From NCBI GenBank assembly GCA_949825045.1, contig OX463815.1, forward strand, positions 33,347,356-33,411,355: a stretch of 64,000 nt of DNA, written 5' to 3'. The translations under genes and the position numbers were made by a program. Under the pieces are notes generated by a model that was not told the DNA's origin, ran no database searches, and saw only the letters and a program-made list of their open reading frames with translations. Each line of letters starts with the position of its first letter. Positions within the stretch are counted from its first letter, which is position 1. Positions 32,346-44,075 of this stretch are shown here, piece by piece. This DNA comes from Argyresthia goedartella (lineage: Eukaryota; Arthropoda; Insecta; Lepidoptera; Argyresthiidae).

Positions 32346-33539
32346 CACCTAATACATATACGCTGCTGCGTAGAATTCATCGCGCCTATTAACCCATTAG
32401 GCGTGCGGTTGCCGGGAGCCGGCAATGTCACTTTTACCCTGGCCGGCTTCATCATTCACTGAAGGACGCGAGTTATTTGCCTATTCGCTCGCGTACTCCC
32501 GGGAACACAATACACAGGGCTGCCGGCCGCTTGCTCAGTATGTATAGTATTGTCAGTATGGAATAGGGTACAATTAGTTAAATTCTATTGGTTTTTGTCC
32601 ACTTTGCCCTTGTTTTCCGTTCCAATTCTTACAAAAATTATTTATAAGATTCAGACAATTTTCAACCCTTAAATTTAATAACAGAGAATTTGGATCAGGA
32701 CAAAAAGTAATTTAATATTTTATTAAATTAAAACATATTTTATCAGCAATAAAAATAATTTATCATTTTTGTGTAATCCGACGCGTGATTGGTAAAACGT
32801 TCTCACCTCTCGGTGCGCATGCAATAGACGTATTTTTGCTTGCAGTTTACTCTAAATATTATTATGAAAAATATTTATTCTATTATAGCGTCTATTATTT
32901 TTGCTCTTGTAGGACTATGATGGCTGGCTGTGCGCCTGCCGGGAGCAGGCAAGCGTGAGTGGTGCAGTTTCACGCTCATCTAAACGGTCGTTTTAATGCC
33001 TATCTCTCTCTATACATTAATGCCTATCTCTTTATATTCATTGAACACCCACGCTACCCGCGCTTACAAGAGGGTCTATATTATTTTGTACCATTAATAA
33101 AATAATGATTATGTAAAATAAATGTATCAAGATAACCTGTGTTTGAGTTTATTATAGTTTTAAACATAATAACGCATAATTAAACAACACTATGATATAT
33201 GCTTTCATAATAAGATATTTCAAGAAATCTAGTACAATTTAAGGTACTGCAAATTGAATAAGACATTTTGGTTGCATTCCAACAGGAATTAAAAGAGGTA
33301 AAGGATTATATTGAGAATATTTTTCTTATATGAAGTAACCCTAATTCTAATCAGAATCGGAGAAATTAAATAAAAATTAAACAAGGCGCGCCACCACCCC
33401 TGACTGTGCAGCTGCCGGCTCCCGGCGTTACAGTATGGGAGAAAGTTCCAAAATGGCCGACACGTCTGATACATAGGTTATAATATGGTTTTAAATAATC
33501 CTCGTTGCTTGATTGGGGCCAGCCTGCTTTTGTATATAA
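32346..33539. other. Unassigned insertion between Gypsy integrase and RNase H
   Basis: The Gypsy pol order is interrupted here. GCCGGGAGCCGGCA (near 32412), GCCGGGAGCAGGCA (near 32938) and the inverted GCCGGCTCCCGGC (near 33414) are related GC-rich motifs in an otherwise AT-rich stretch. They could be parts of one inserted element, but I could not place its ends. Confidence 0.4.
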
Positions 33540-34690
33540 TTAAAGCCTACTTAAACGCGGATATCTTGCTGTGAACTTCTTTATTTTACTATGTGTTACA
33601 GGTAGAAAGACTTCGCCAAAGTTGACGTATGTTGTCTCTGGTGATACCCTTACACAACGCTGGGAGATTTCCATATCATAATTACACTCCGATAATAAAA
33701 TAGCCCACCGCTGTATTCTACTCGCGGCCACGCCTGGAATACCAGTTTTATTGCCGAATACCGTTGCGAGCGGTTTGTGATCCGTCCTAAGAATGAACTT
33801 CCTACCATAAAGATACTGATGGAATTTTCTTATTCCGTATTGTATCGCAGAGTTTGCGCGCTCGGCATTGTTCATTGGTCGCGACTCGTACGCGACCGGA
33901 TGCTCGCCCTCTGTGATGTGTGATAGATATCACTAAGTCTACTCCAACGCTACTGGCGTCCGTCGTGAGAACGAACGGAAAATCCGGTGAGTAGTGTGTT
34001 AGTACTTCGCTCGATGATAACAGCTGTTTGATTTCAGCAAAGGCTTATTTACGTTTCTTAGACCATGCGAAAGCTCCCCCGCTCTAAAAGAACTTATAGC
34101 GGTGCCAGAATAAAACTAATATTTTTTATGAAGGCTTCGCTCTTGTTCACCCCTTCCTCTGATATTACATACCCTAAATATGTAATTGACTTTGCAAAGA
34201 ACGTACATTTCTCTTTCTTTACCCTTAGTCCGAGCTTTTCCAAACGTTAGAACAATTTTTCTAAATTTTGCTTATAATCCTTTAAACTTCTACCGCAAAC
34301 TATTAAGTCATCCATAAATATTCCTACGAAATCCAAATCTGCAACAGCTCGATCGTTCCTTCGTTTCGTTCGAGATGTTTTTGGAATATTCCTGAGCTTG
34401 AGGCGAGCCCGAACACTAGTCTATTGTACATGAACATGCCCTTGTGTGTGTTAACCACAGTGTACTTTTTATAGTGTACTGTCATCTAATTCAAATTATG
34501 CGTACTCGTATGAGAAATCTATTTTTAAAAGCCGCTGACCCCCATGTTACCTCGCTAACAAATCCTCTACTCTGGGTTACAGATAATGATCAACGTCCAA
34601 CACCTTATTCAAGGTAAGCTTGTAGTCAGCAAACATTCCGATATTACCGTCTTTCTTGAGGACCGGCTGATCGGTGTAACATATTGCATA
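33540..34690 (-). pseudogene. Ty3/Gypsy reverse transcriptase-RNase H, decayed
   Basis: Right to left, across changing frames: VLKKDGNIGMFADYKLTLNK, FELDDS, FMYNRLVFGLASS, a DD-containing RT core near 34280-34300, SITYLGYVISEEG, AFAWSKKRK, SPDFPFVLTTDASSVGV, and finally YGIRKFHQYLYGRKFILRTD then HKPLATVFGNKTGIP in the clean 111-codon frame 33540-33875. These are the ordered motifs of Gypsy RT, tether and RNase H. Many stops and frame changes are present. Confidence 0.85.
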
Positions 34691-34959
34691 CATATAATAC
34701 ATCAGATTGCATTGCCAGTGTCACATTCCATATTAACCCATTGGTCCTCAATTAATATAGTAGTAGTAATAGTAGTAAAATAGTAGAAGTAATAAGTACT
34801 ACGTATCAAAGTTGAATACCGAACTAGTGATAATTGGTTCATAGGTACTATAATCACCTCTTCACTGCCGCAACTATCACTTGACTTGTCAACTGCTCAA
34901 CGGGCTAGCCTTTACGAAGCCGGCCGATTCAGATGCTTTAGCTGATTTTTTGTTTGCTT

Positions 34960-35765
34960 CATTAGTGGATTTATAGATGATTTCAAAATATGCGAACCAT
35001 CGGATATAATTAGTTTACGAGTTATATTTTTTTTTACCGCCATTTCAAGCATTCGGGACCGTGGGTATGTGGGAGTATTAGGGTGGTGAAACGACGAATT
35101 TACCGTTTCTTTTATTGTTAAGTGTCGTTCAAAGTTCCTTGTCCTCGTGGCCATTAACCTTGACCTTGAACTTGTATATTTCGCAGAAAACTCAGTTTCG
35201 CCACTTTTAGGCTCGAAGTCATTGAAAGTTCATTGACCTCAAGGTCATTGACGTTGAACTTGACTTTTCCTGACCTTAGCCGGAGCTAAGGCGATTGCTT
35301 AATATTAATGCGTACTTTCGTAGCGAAAATTATGTAAACTTACCACACGTAAGGCACCGTTACCTTTTCATGGTAAAGGGAGGAAGAGGAGGCACCCCCC
35401 GAACTGTGAACGACATCCAGCGTCAAAAAATGGAAAAATTGCGTTTTTTTTTTCCGAAATATGCACGAAAGGTCAAACTCAAGGTCAACAATGACTTCGA
35501 GGTCAATGAATGAAAAATGGCAAAACTGTGAATTTTCTTCAAAATATACACGACGGTTAGGTTCAAGGTCAAGGTCAATGGCCATGAAGACAATTAACTA
35601 TAATCGAAAACTAACGTTAAAAAAAATGGCAAATTCGTCGCTTCCCCGCGCCAATAATCCCACATCCCCACGGTCCCGAATGCTTGAAATGGCTATTTAA
35701 AAAAAATAACTCGTAAACTAATGATTTCCGATGATTCGCGTATTTTGAAAATATCTATAATATTA
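34960..35765. repeat. Foldback repeat with nuclear-receptor-like motifs
   Basis: The left arm (about 34970-35285) and right arm (about 35470-35762) are imperfect inverted copies sharing CATTTCAAGCATTCGGGACC and TTAGTTTACGAGTTAT. The arms contain five perfect TCAAGGTCA motifs or their complement (35161-35169, 35239-35247, 35479-35487, 35563-35571, 35569-35577). Frames at 34912-35154 (minus) and 35461-35700 (plus) are mirror images of each other, so not genes. Confidence 0.65.
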
Positions 35766-36025
35766 GTTTATGTGACTGCTACATAACGGAGGGTACTAAT
35801 ACTCGAGAGTGGGTTTATGAAACGAGCCGAAGGCGAGTTTCATAATAAAATCACTCGAGATTTTTAATGCCTAATTATGTACAGTTACATACACTAGTTT
35901 ATCTACACACATATCGTAAGCTTTCTTTCGCATGTTCAACCGGCATTGTGGCATTGATCATTGCTCTGCAGTTGTTTAGCTTGTTCTGTAGTAGCAACTT
36001 CACAGACAAGTTCACTAGTTAGTAA
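35763..36025 (+). repeat. Seven-copy repeat family, copy B (5' part)
   Basis: It has the full head (GGTTTATGAAACGAGCC hairpin region) and the inner inverted repeat, then leaves the family consensus after TTCACAGACAAGTT. Confidence 0.65.
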
Positions 36026-36629
36026 ATTTGTTGTTTTTCAGTTGCTAGGAAAAACAACAAATTTAAAATGGCCGATGTATTGAAGATTTTTAATGAGGGC
36101 CTTAAGGCGATGATGGAATAAAAATGCGCTGTCGAGTGGAAGTGAGATGCAATAATTACTCGCGAATAAGAAAAAGCGGGATGCCAATAATGCACTCGCG
36201 ACTAATCTGAAACAACGTAAGCGCCAAAACGTAAAAAAAAATCATAAAAAATAAACTATTTCAGGGAATTAACTTTCAAATTGAAAATCGTTAGAAATAA
36301 CAATTGTTCATACATTGCAATTATCACACAGTCATATTCACTTACTACTGCGGTGTAATAGGATAAAACCATAAAAAAAGGGTTGACTTTGTATTTATTT
36401 TCTATCGAGAAAATTTTATCCAAACATGTTTTCCAATTAAGAATCTCTAGATTATATAGTCAAATTACAAATACCAGAAATTAATTACGATTTGCCCAGT
36501 ATTTCCTGAAAAACACATGAAATCAGCACCCCATATTTATTTAATTAGCGTCTTAACGAGCTTTATAATAAATTAGAGTTCATAAAAATGTGAATTATCA
36601 ATCAAGGGTGATTAATTTATTTATTTTAG
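36026..36629 (+). other. Unique stretch between repeat copies B and C
   Basis: It starts with a strong splice-acceptor-like TTTGTTGTTTTTCAG, followed 22 bp later by AAAATGG opening a 17-codon frame (MADVLKIFNEGLKAMME). After a frame change an open Lys/Arg/Asn-rich stretch follows (LLANKKKRDANNALATNLKQ). It could be what remains of the coding part of the family's longer relative. Confidence 0.3.
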
Positions 36630-37010
36630 ACTCTCGAGAGTTTTTAATGTCTAATTATGTACAGTGTCATACACAAGTTTATCTATACACATGTCATAAG
36701 CTTTCTTTGATGTGTTCAGGAACCGCATGTTTGACCGGCATTGTGGCATTGATCATTGCTCTGCAGTTGCTTAGCTTGTTCTGTAGTACCAACTTCACAG
36801 ACAAGCTAGGGGCGGCACGCAGGCGGGCGTCGGCGTTCGAAATTTTAATGTCATAATTTAACAAATTTTGGTACATTATATTCATAATGCATCAACATTC
36901 AGATAAGAAATTCGTTTTTACCAATAAGTTTATCATTATGCTGGTCGTAACGTGTGGTTTTTGGACGCAGTAAAGAGGGTTTATGATACGTGTGTAGATA
37001 AATGCACTAA
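36630..37010 (+). repeat. Seven-copy repeat family, copy C (headless)
   Basis: It begins at CTCGAGAGTTTTTAATGTC and runs to GTGTGTAGATAAA, with one of the two tandem blocks. The frames at 36590-36856 and 36694-36885 are repeat shadows. Confidence 0.7.
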
Positions 37011-37084
37011 TAAAGAATAAAAAAAATCAGCAAAAGCATCTGAAAAGGTCGGCTTTCTAAAGTCTTTCCGCTCAATGTAATTGT

Positions 37085-37440
37085 GCCCCACATTATTGGT
37101 ATGTGGACTCATACGCCGTAGGTGCCCCTCCTGGTTTACTCCTGGTTACTCCTGCAAGTGTAGCGTGTATATTTGTACAGCGCTGTTTCGTGCCGTACAC
37201 TATCACATACACGACAATGTCCGCACTGAAGCTGTGACACACTGCCGGCCCGCGCAGGCCCTCGGTACCTGAAACCTGGTCTACGTGACTCGCCGGCGCT
37301 GCGGTGGCTGTGCCCGATCCTGGTGAACCTCATGCTGGTGGCGCGGTCGTCGCCGTGCTACGTGACGTCACCTCTTGACCACGCTGCTGCCGCCGCCGCC
37401 ATCTTTTCTTTGTTCTCCACGATTGCGGCGTCCTTCTAAC
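37085..37440 (+). other. GC-rich island with open frame, unidentified
   Basis: In AT-rich surroundings this stretch is strongly GC-rich with G/C at third positions in one plus-strand frame (about 37228-37438): CDTLPARAGPRYLKPG, then LRWLCPILVNLMLVARSSPC. The hydrophobic LCPILVNLMLVA is membrane-like. There is no ATG at its start, so it would be an internal exon or a fragment. It lies inside the presumed Gypsy span and is not Gypsy-like. Confidence 0.3.
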
Positions 37441-37599
37441 GACGACCGGTTTACCCAAGCGGGTAGTGATGATTCCCGAAAAGAGCAAATATTTTTGGAT
37501 ATTTTCTATGTATTTACATAAGTATTTATCTCTATTAAATATATCGTCGTCTAGTACCTTTAACACAAATCTAATTGAGCTCACAATGAGCCTAGTTCG

Positions 37600-38000
37600 A
37601 TTTGTGTTGTTAGATTGTCCTCTAATATTTATTATTTATTATTCTCAGCTTCTTCCAAGCTTGATGCTATGCCGTGATAAATCAAGTTTTTCTTCCGCAA
37701 ATAGCCGCTGGCTGATTGTTTCGCTGACATTACCACACACTATCTGATCTCGCAAACTTTATTCTAGCCATGCACCGAAATCATATGTTTATTGTCATAT
37801 TTTTTCATCTCTACCACATATACCACATAATTTGCAATTTCTTCTCCTTCTTTTTGCCGTCTGTCACAAAAATTGTTCAGCAAGAACAGTGGTTGCAAAT
37901 GTTTTTCCATAATGATACATAAATTACAGCTCATACCCTTCTGCGCCCATCACTGTTACCAGGGTTGGTACATGCAATGCCTCGGATATTTTGTACACCA
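37600..38000 (-). pseudogene. Ty3/Gypsy gag remnant
   Basis: On the minus strand, in pieces: an F-x-x-RRQKEGEEIANYVV-like stretch, then SLRDQIVCGNVSETISQRLF, AEEKLDLS and SSLEEAENN. This is the capsid signature of many insect Gypsy elements (R-x-Q-x-x-GE; L-R-D-x-x-V-x-G; Q-x-x-L). Several stops and frame changes are present. Confidence 0.65.
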
Positions 38001-38245
38001 CAAAGTATTGCTTAAGCCTCTCATGTCAACTTCAAAATGTCGGTAAACGACGGTGAACTCCGAAATTTTCCCGACTGCCGTTTTCCTTTTCACAACTATT
38101 ATCACACGCGTGTGAGTTCTTTTTATACGTCGCCACTGAAGAATATGTGATTATTCCAGGCATAAAACACAAGACATATCAATTTCACAATCCATTTATT
38201 GCGAGACAAAAGTATTGCAAAATAGCCTTAATTACACTTTTAATT
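38001..38245 (-). repeat. Possible Gypsy LTR and leader (5' side)
   Basis: 38139-38245 matches 29396-29500. On the minus strand the candidate LTR ends CATATTCTTCA and is followed by GTGGCGACG, which looks like a primer-binding site of the TGGCGAC type used by many insect Gypsy elements. The upstream LTR limit cannot be seen. Confidence 0.45.
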
Positions 38246-39097
38246 CACAACTTTTCCCTATAACTCATTAAATGATTTCAATAAATGACTTTGCTACAAA
38301 ACTGATGTTATAAAATTATCTGTTACAAATCTTCTGTGCCTTTGACTCGTCAAGCATCAAACGGTAAGGCGTGCCCTGGAGGGACTATCTTCTAAGTAAT
38401 AGTGGATTTCTGCAAAGCGATACAAGATATTTGCTCTAATGCTTACAAATGCCTTTATGGAGCAATAGCGCTATCAAACAATCTCTCATCGTTACAGAAA
38501 GATGGACGAGGATGGACGACATGGTTATTTATCGATTGATATAGTTTATTATCTAATAATACATTGGCTGATTATACAAGGATGATCTGACTTCGGTTTC
38601 GATGCAATTAGTATTAACTTAATACTGACCATATGTAAATATATTTGAAGTCAGTACAGTTGACTACTGACCGCATCTAAACAGAATTGATCAGAACCGA
38701 CTCAGCATTGACTTGCCTCGAATTCGGAGTCAGTTATTTAACCTGCCTAAAATAGCCTTAAATATTACATTTGCTTTAATTAGACAGCTTGAAATCCGAT
38801 AGCTCTCCGTTTTTATTCCAAAATGCCACTAGCACTTATATTAACTCTTGTCCGATTACCAGGCTATATATAAAAACTCGTTTATCAGCATGATTGTTGA
38901 CATTTTTGTAATAGAATTCAAAACCTATAACGGCATTTTGGGTACCCAGGGTACCCGAACTCAATCAACGGGTTATAAAACGACTAAGCTAATTATAAAA
39001 TTTCTGTAGTTGTTATGACCGAGGAATCTACCTAATTACCTGTCACCATAGACGATTAGACGTTATCCCTTTCCAAATGCCGAATTGCATTCTTTAC
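38246..39097. other. No gene recognised
   Basis: AT-rich. Part may be the rest of the Gypsy LTR. Confidence 0.35.
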
Positions 39098-39312
39098 CAT
39101 CAAGTCATCGATTTAGTATACCCAAGATACACCATCTCCTACAAATCTAAGTCTCAAATGTGTCCCATTGCTAAGTTACATGTGTGTGCGTTTACTAAGG
39201 CAAATCTAAAACGCATAATGTACTTAAGAACATTTCAATTTTCCTTTTATGCAACCTTATATATATATATATATAAGGTTGCATAAAAGGTATACTAAAT
39301 CGATGCATCAAG
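39098..39312. repeat. MITE-like element containing a 48-nt palindrome
   Basis: The left end (ATCAAGTCATCGATTTAGTA) and right end (TACTAAATCGATGCATCAAG) are inverted near-copies. Inside, 39243-39290 is a perfect 48-nt palindrome made of CCTTTTATGCAACCTTATAT, an AT core and the inverse. Confidence 0.6.
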
Positions 39313-39780
39313 TACTTAACAAGCAGCGATCGAAAACGCTTGTCGGTGTTGAAGGATTGTGAATTGATTTATGTCGGAACGGGGTCAGAGACTCACAAAC
39401 GAAGATCGTACTTTCCAGAATGGTGTCACATTAATTCTATCGCATTATACGAAATGCAAATGGATTTAGCGGCTCTTGGCACTTCGATAATGACTCTTTA
39501 TAATTTCTTTATTGGACACAAATAAAATACAGAGATTCCAGGAAACCAAATTAGGATGAGACAGTTCGATTGCTGGGCAGGGGTAGACCATGTATACAAC
39601 AATATAATTTACCTAGTACATATCCAAATAAATAATATAAAACAATATAAATGAATTAAGCAAGTGCTTGCATAAGTATAATATACTATACCTGATAAAC
39701 ATAAATACGGTATATATACTTATAAATACATCCAGATGTATGTACTACCTATAATTCTAAAGAGAAAGGTATTCCTTCTT
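39313..39780. other. No gene recognised
   Basis: A 61-codon frame (39340-39525) has no recognisable domain. Confidence 0.35.
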
Positions 39781-39895
39781 CACGCGACTTTTATATATAT
39801 TGAGAGTAGGATTGTCCCTGATAGTGCAGGGGAGTGCATTCCACAACCGAATGGCCCGGAGTCTAACCCCGTGTTCATGGGGACGTGTTATGCTT
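39781..39895 (-). pseudogene. LINE C-terminal fragment (58480-61460 family)
   Basis: On the minus strand the frame reads VRLRAIRLWNALPCTIRDNP then TLNIYKSRVK, matching the ORF2 end of the LINE at 58480-61460 (ISAIRLWNKLPSAIRDSPSL). Confidence 0.7.
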
Positions 39896-39899
39896 TTTG

Positions 39900-42227
39900 T
39901 GGGTTTTTATGAAGTGTTTATATATCAGGCGAGAAACACAAACTATATATACTTAGGTTTTGTTAACTCTAGTAATACAGTGATAAATATTCTAGGTATA
40001 GTAATAAAGGAAAGAGCTGGGCACACCTACATTCATAATTAATATGCAGCTAGTTATGATCCTGACAGTACCTACTTAGGTTCAACCGTGCAATAAGGCC
40101 CACAGTTTTGCAAGGACCAAGCGCAGAAAACCAATTAAAATACGTTTGATTCGCGCCAGCTTTATAGTACGTATAAAACAAACCAAGAGGAACGCAGGAA
40201 CACACCAGCGGGCGGGGCGTGTGGCTGCCATCTTGCCAGTGGCGCCCGGCTGTTCGCTGAAGTCGTTCACGGCCACTCGCATTACTAATTTGTTCTCCCA
40301 CAAGACGCAACTTTTTACATGCCCATACTACGATTTGTTAGTAGATTTTTGTTAAGGATGATTATTTGATCATTATTCTTTTGATATTTGGATATAATTA
40401 AAAAATTACATGTGTGTATTTATTTCCATTTATTCCGAAAATGATCAATTTGTGTTGCAAGGCCCGCGTCGTTTAGGAAGTCCCAAAAAAGTATTTGATT
40501 GGGCCTTACAAGACGCGACTGGGCCTTACAATCCTACTGCAGTCTAAAAAAGCCCTTTACTGTTTGTTAATATTTATTTAATCATATGGCTTGAATGAAT
40601 GAATAGGCTACAGGGGAATATTCAATGGGCTAAGCCAGTTGGCCGCGTCAGGAGGAAGGTCAACAGATCTCGGGGGGGTCCATTGTAAGCTGTCAAAGGG
40701 CAGTGCTGAACGATGTGCTCCATGGTTTGTTTGTATTTCTACCCCGCACTCACACATCTATCTCTCTATCACTATCTCTCCAACCCCACTTGTGTCGGAA
40801 GTAGTTGCACCGACCGTGCCCAGTCCGGAGTCTGTTCAGGCGGCACCATTAAATGTTTGTTAGTAAAAGTTCTCAATAAAAGAATACTCAATTTGTATTA
40901 TGAATACTCTCTTTTTTAATTTTTACCTCATACAGAATTTGCGAGGTCCTTGTATACCCCCAATTAGGGCCTTATAAATATGTGTAATAAAGCCCAATGT
41001 AGAAAAATCATAAATCAAAGAACCTTGAAAAAAGTTACTCAAATCTAGCATGACTAAGATCGCGAATATAATATTATATATATAGAGAATATTTTATGTA
41101 AAATAGTAACATTTATACACGAAGCACCTAAAAATTTAATAGCAGTCCTGTGTGTGCTATTTCTTATACAGTTTAAAAGTGTATTTTTCTTACAAAATAT
41201 TGATTATTTTAGTTTCTGCTTGCTGTTTTTAAGTTCATGGAGTTTTTAAGACCATGTTATTTTTTTTACAATATTTTAGGTATTAAATGCATACTTTTAC
41301 GCCAAACGGGCCATACACGGCACGGGCCATACACGGCACGGGCCATATTAAAAAAGAGTTCTTTAAAAATGTAAAAAAAAACCTATCATCGTCAAAGCTC
41401 TAAAACTATATTTATTTGGATTCAAAAATAATCATAGCTATTATTGTAAACTTAATTTTCCTTGAGGGTGGTAAAATAATGGTTTTATTTGAATTTGTAA
41501 AAAGTGGGCCTTACAATCCGGCTGTAACTTACTTAGTTAGGAGTCTTGTAGATAATTACTCAGGGGCAAAATGTACAGCAGATCGGATCCACGATACCCT
41601 GACCTATACTTCCACGATAGACTCCCAGACCCCCTCCCGTCAAGTAGCAGTGTGACCTACAATCTAGAAGCGCCAACTCAAGTACCAGCCTCTCGAGGCG
41701 CTCTTTCAAGCTGAAGCACCCTTCGCGAAGTAAATATGAGTGCTGACATGGTTTACTGAAATTTGGTACCATCATTAGACAAGAGGTTACGCACTATCAT
41801 CTATTTATGTCACGTGCTCGTGTAAGCGAGACCGCAAGCGTAACTAGCGAGTGAATGAGACAACGAGCACAATAGGTACCTACCCCTACTGAATTGCAAT
41901 TGTAATGAATTTCAACACGACAATGTTAGTGGGACTCTGGCTGACAGGCAATTCCTTGCCGTACTTGACTACGTAACTTGACCGTGTTGTACTCAAGTTA
42001 TGTTTAAACTGTATTTAACGGCTAAAAGTTACAATTCTCTATTGATTATACGTTTTGCTAATGAGCAAGCCTCGATCCCACCTACCTTGTGGGCCGGAAT
42101 CCCTTGAGAGAAGTGTCGCGTTCTTTATTTCAAACAAGAGTCTGCGGGCTCCTGACTTGCTTTTCGAAGTCGGTGGTTTAATGCTTGTCTTCAAATGAAT
42201 ATTCGCCGCTGAGTTACTAGAGATAAT
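39900..42227. other. No gene recognised
   Basis: Short frames at 39800-40042, 40050-40310, 40639-40863 and 41416-41655 show no domain. A 16-bp unit (CGGGCCATACACGGCA) is repeated about 2.5 times at 41307-41346. 40190-40290 is GC-richer than average. Confidence 0.35.
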
Positions 42228-42722
42228 AGTAGTTTATGCGACTGCTGCGTAATGGAGGGCATTAAAACCCGAGAGTGAGTTTATGAAACGAGCCGAAGGC
42301 GAGTTTCATAATAATATCACTTGAGAGTTTTAATGCCTAATTATGTACAGTTACATACACTAGTTTATCTACACACATATCATAAGCTCTCTTTGATATG
42401 TTCAGGAACCGCATGTTTGACCGGCATTGTGGTTCTGCAATTGTTTAGCTTGTTCTTTAGTACCAACTTCACGCAGACGGGCGTCGGCGTTCGAAATTTG
42501 AATGTCAGTACCAACTTTACAGACAAACTAGGGACGGCACGCGGGTGGGCGTCGGCGTTCGAAATTTGAATGTCATTATATGTAGAAAAACTACACATAA
42601 TGATCATTATGTGTAGTTTTCCAGATACGAAACGAGTTTTTACCAAGTAGTTTAACGTAATGCTGATCGTAACGTACGGTTTTTGAACTCAGTAAAGAGG
42701 GTTTATGATACGTGTGTAGATA
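42228..42722 (+). repeat. Seven-copy repeat family, copy D (complete)
   Basis: Complete in the forward sense. It shares private changes with copy G (53700-54175), such as GGACGGCACGCGGGTGGGC and GTTCTGCAATTG, so the two are close relatives. A 34-nt perfect palindrome (AAAACTACACATAATGA, mirrored) stands near 42588-42621. Confidence 0.8.
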
Positions 42723-42849
42723 AAAATATTTTATTTCTGTCGTGTTGATTTGTTTCGTTGTAAATTTAAATGCAAGAGGAACACATTCTATTATTACAAA
42801 ATAGGTCCCGCCTGCATTTGAATAAAATTTAACAAGAGCAACACTGTGG

Positions 42850-43270
42850 TCGTGAGAGTGTGTCTAGGACTTCTTGTCAGGGGCCGCGAATGGCCTTCGC
42901 TGTGTCCTGCTTTCACCGTCTATTGGCACAGACTGGCGACAGCGATGCCGTGCTTTCGACCTCTTCTGAGAGTTTCTACTGGCGACAGTGGGATAAGCAG
43001 CAAACCTCTAGGAAGAGGTCTGCCTTCAGGCAGTCGTGCGTTGTCGGCGCAGTTGAATTTCTCCACAGTAGGCATTCGGGTATCTCTAGCGACAGTAGAG
43101 TTTCGCACGAACCACCCGGTCCCTGCGACACCCGCAGGAAGAGGTTCTGGAACCGCTGCAGACGTGCCTTCTGAGCGCTCGACAGCAAGGCGTACCATGT
43201 TGGAGCAGCGTATATACGATTTGTACACTCGCAGCTCGTAGAGGCAGGTTGGATGACCAGAGCATTTCTC
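42850..43270 (-). pseudogene. Jockey-like LINE fragment, frameshifted
   Basis: On the minus strand one frame has NRIYAAPTWYALLSSAQKAR then LQRFQNLFLRVSQG; a second continues GWFVRNSTVARDTRMPTVEK. Together they match the order found after RT in jockey-like ORF2 (Y-A-x-P-x-WYAL, RLQ-x-x-QN, WFVRN, R-D-L-x-x-PT). The plus-strand frames over it are shadows. Confidence 0.65.
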
Positions 43271-44027
43271 ATCTCTTTTGTAAGATTTTTAGATTATCGC
43301 ACCAAACGCAGAGGACAAGTCTACTATTCTTCGTGCATTCATCACCATATAATGAATCTTGAGGATCGTCGAATGGCTCTTGATATGTCTGTCCTGCATG
43401 ATGTACTGAGCGGCCGTATCAATAGTCCTAATCTTGTTGAGCTAGTTGGCTACCGCGCTACTACCACACGCACATGCCATTCAGCAAACCTTCTATTTTA
43501 CACACCTCGTGTAAATACCAACGCCCAGAACTTCCCTATTATCCGCATTATGAATTTATATAATAAACGATTTAGTTGTGTTGACCCTTTTGACTGCACT
43601 AAAAATACATTCAAAAGTCGCTTAATGAAGGTACTTAATAATCAAGCATATAATTTCCTTTACTACTACTCCCCACCTTAATTTGCCTTTCAAGCACAAA
43701 CACACCTTCACACACATACACACCCTCCCATACACCTACACACGCACTCACCCTCACACATACACACGCGCCCTCCCTTACCTCACACACATGCACACAC
43801 AGAAACTTACAGAATACCAACACGCAATTTGTTTAATTACTTAATAACTAATTTTAAACATAGAGTCGTCAGCTCCTATTTACATATAAGTTTACTGTAC
43901 TTCTGTGGACATCTGTAATTGGCCTTATTTACTGAACCTATTTTGTTTTTTGTGTGAATTTATGTGTATTGTGCTGTTGATGTACCAAATAAAGAAAATA
44001 AAAATAAAAAAATAAAATAAAATAAAA
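43259..44027 (+). pseudogene. LINE ORF2 C-terminus, CA-rich 3'UTR and AAATA tail
   Basis: Frame 43253-43681 contains LEDRRMALDMSVLHDVLSGR, INSPNLVELVGY and RIMNLYNKRFSCVDPFDCTK, the last part of a jockey-like ORF2. It is followed by a CA-rich 3'UTR (43690-43805) and an A-rich tail of AAATA units (43988-44027). 5'-truncated; it abuts an oppositely oriented LINE fragment. Confidence 0.7.
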
Positions 44028-44075
44028 CCCTTCGTGTGCGGGTCCGACGGTCCTACTCGCACTTGACCGGTTTTA
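44028..44075 (+). repeat. 3' end of the GTCC-run repeat
   Basis: AACCCTTCGTGTGCGGGTCC, then CTCGCACTTGACCGGTTTT, as at the end of 49481-49882. Confidence 0.55.

Noticed and set aside
42846..43241. 131-codon plus-strand ORF
   Set aside because: Lies over a minus-strand jockey-like LINE fragment that explains the open frames.
43690..43805. CA-rich stretch as a regulatory or Z-DNA element
   Set aside because: It lies in a LINE 3'UTR just before the A-rich tail; simple low-complexity sequence is sufficient.
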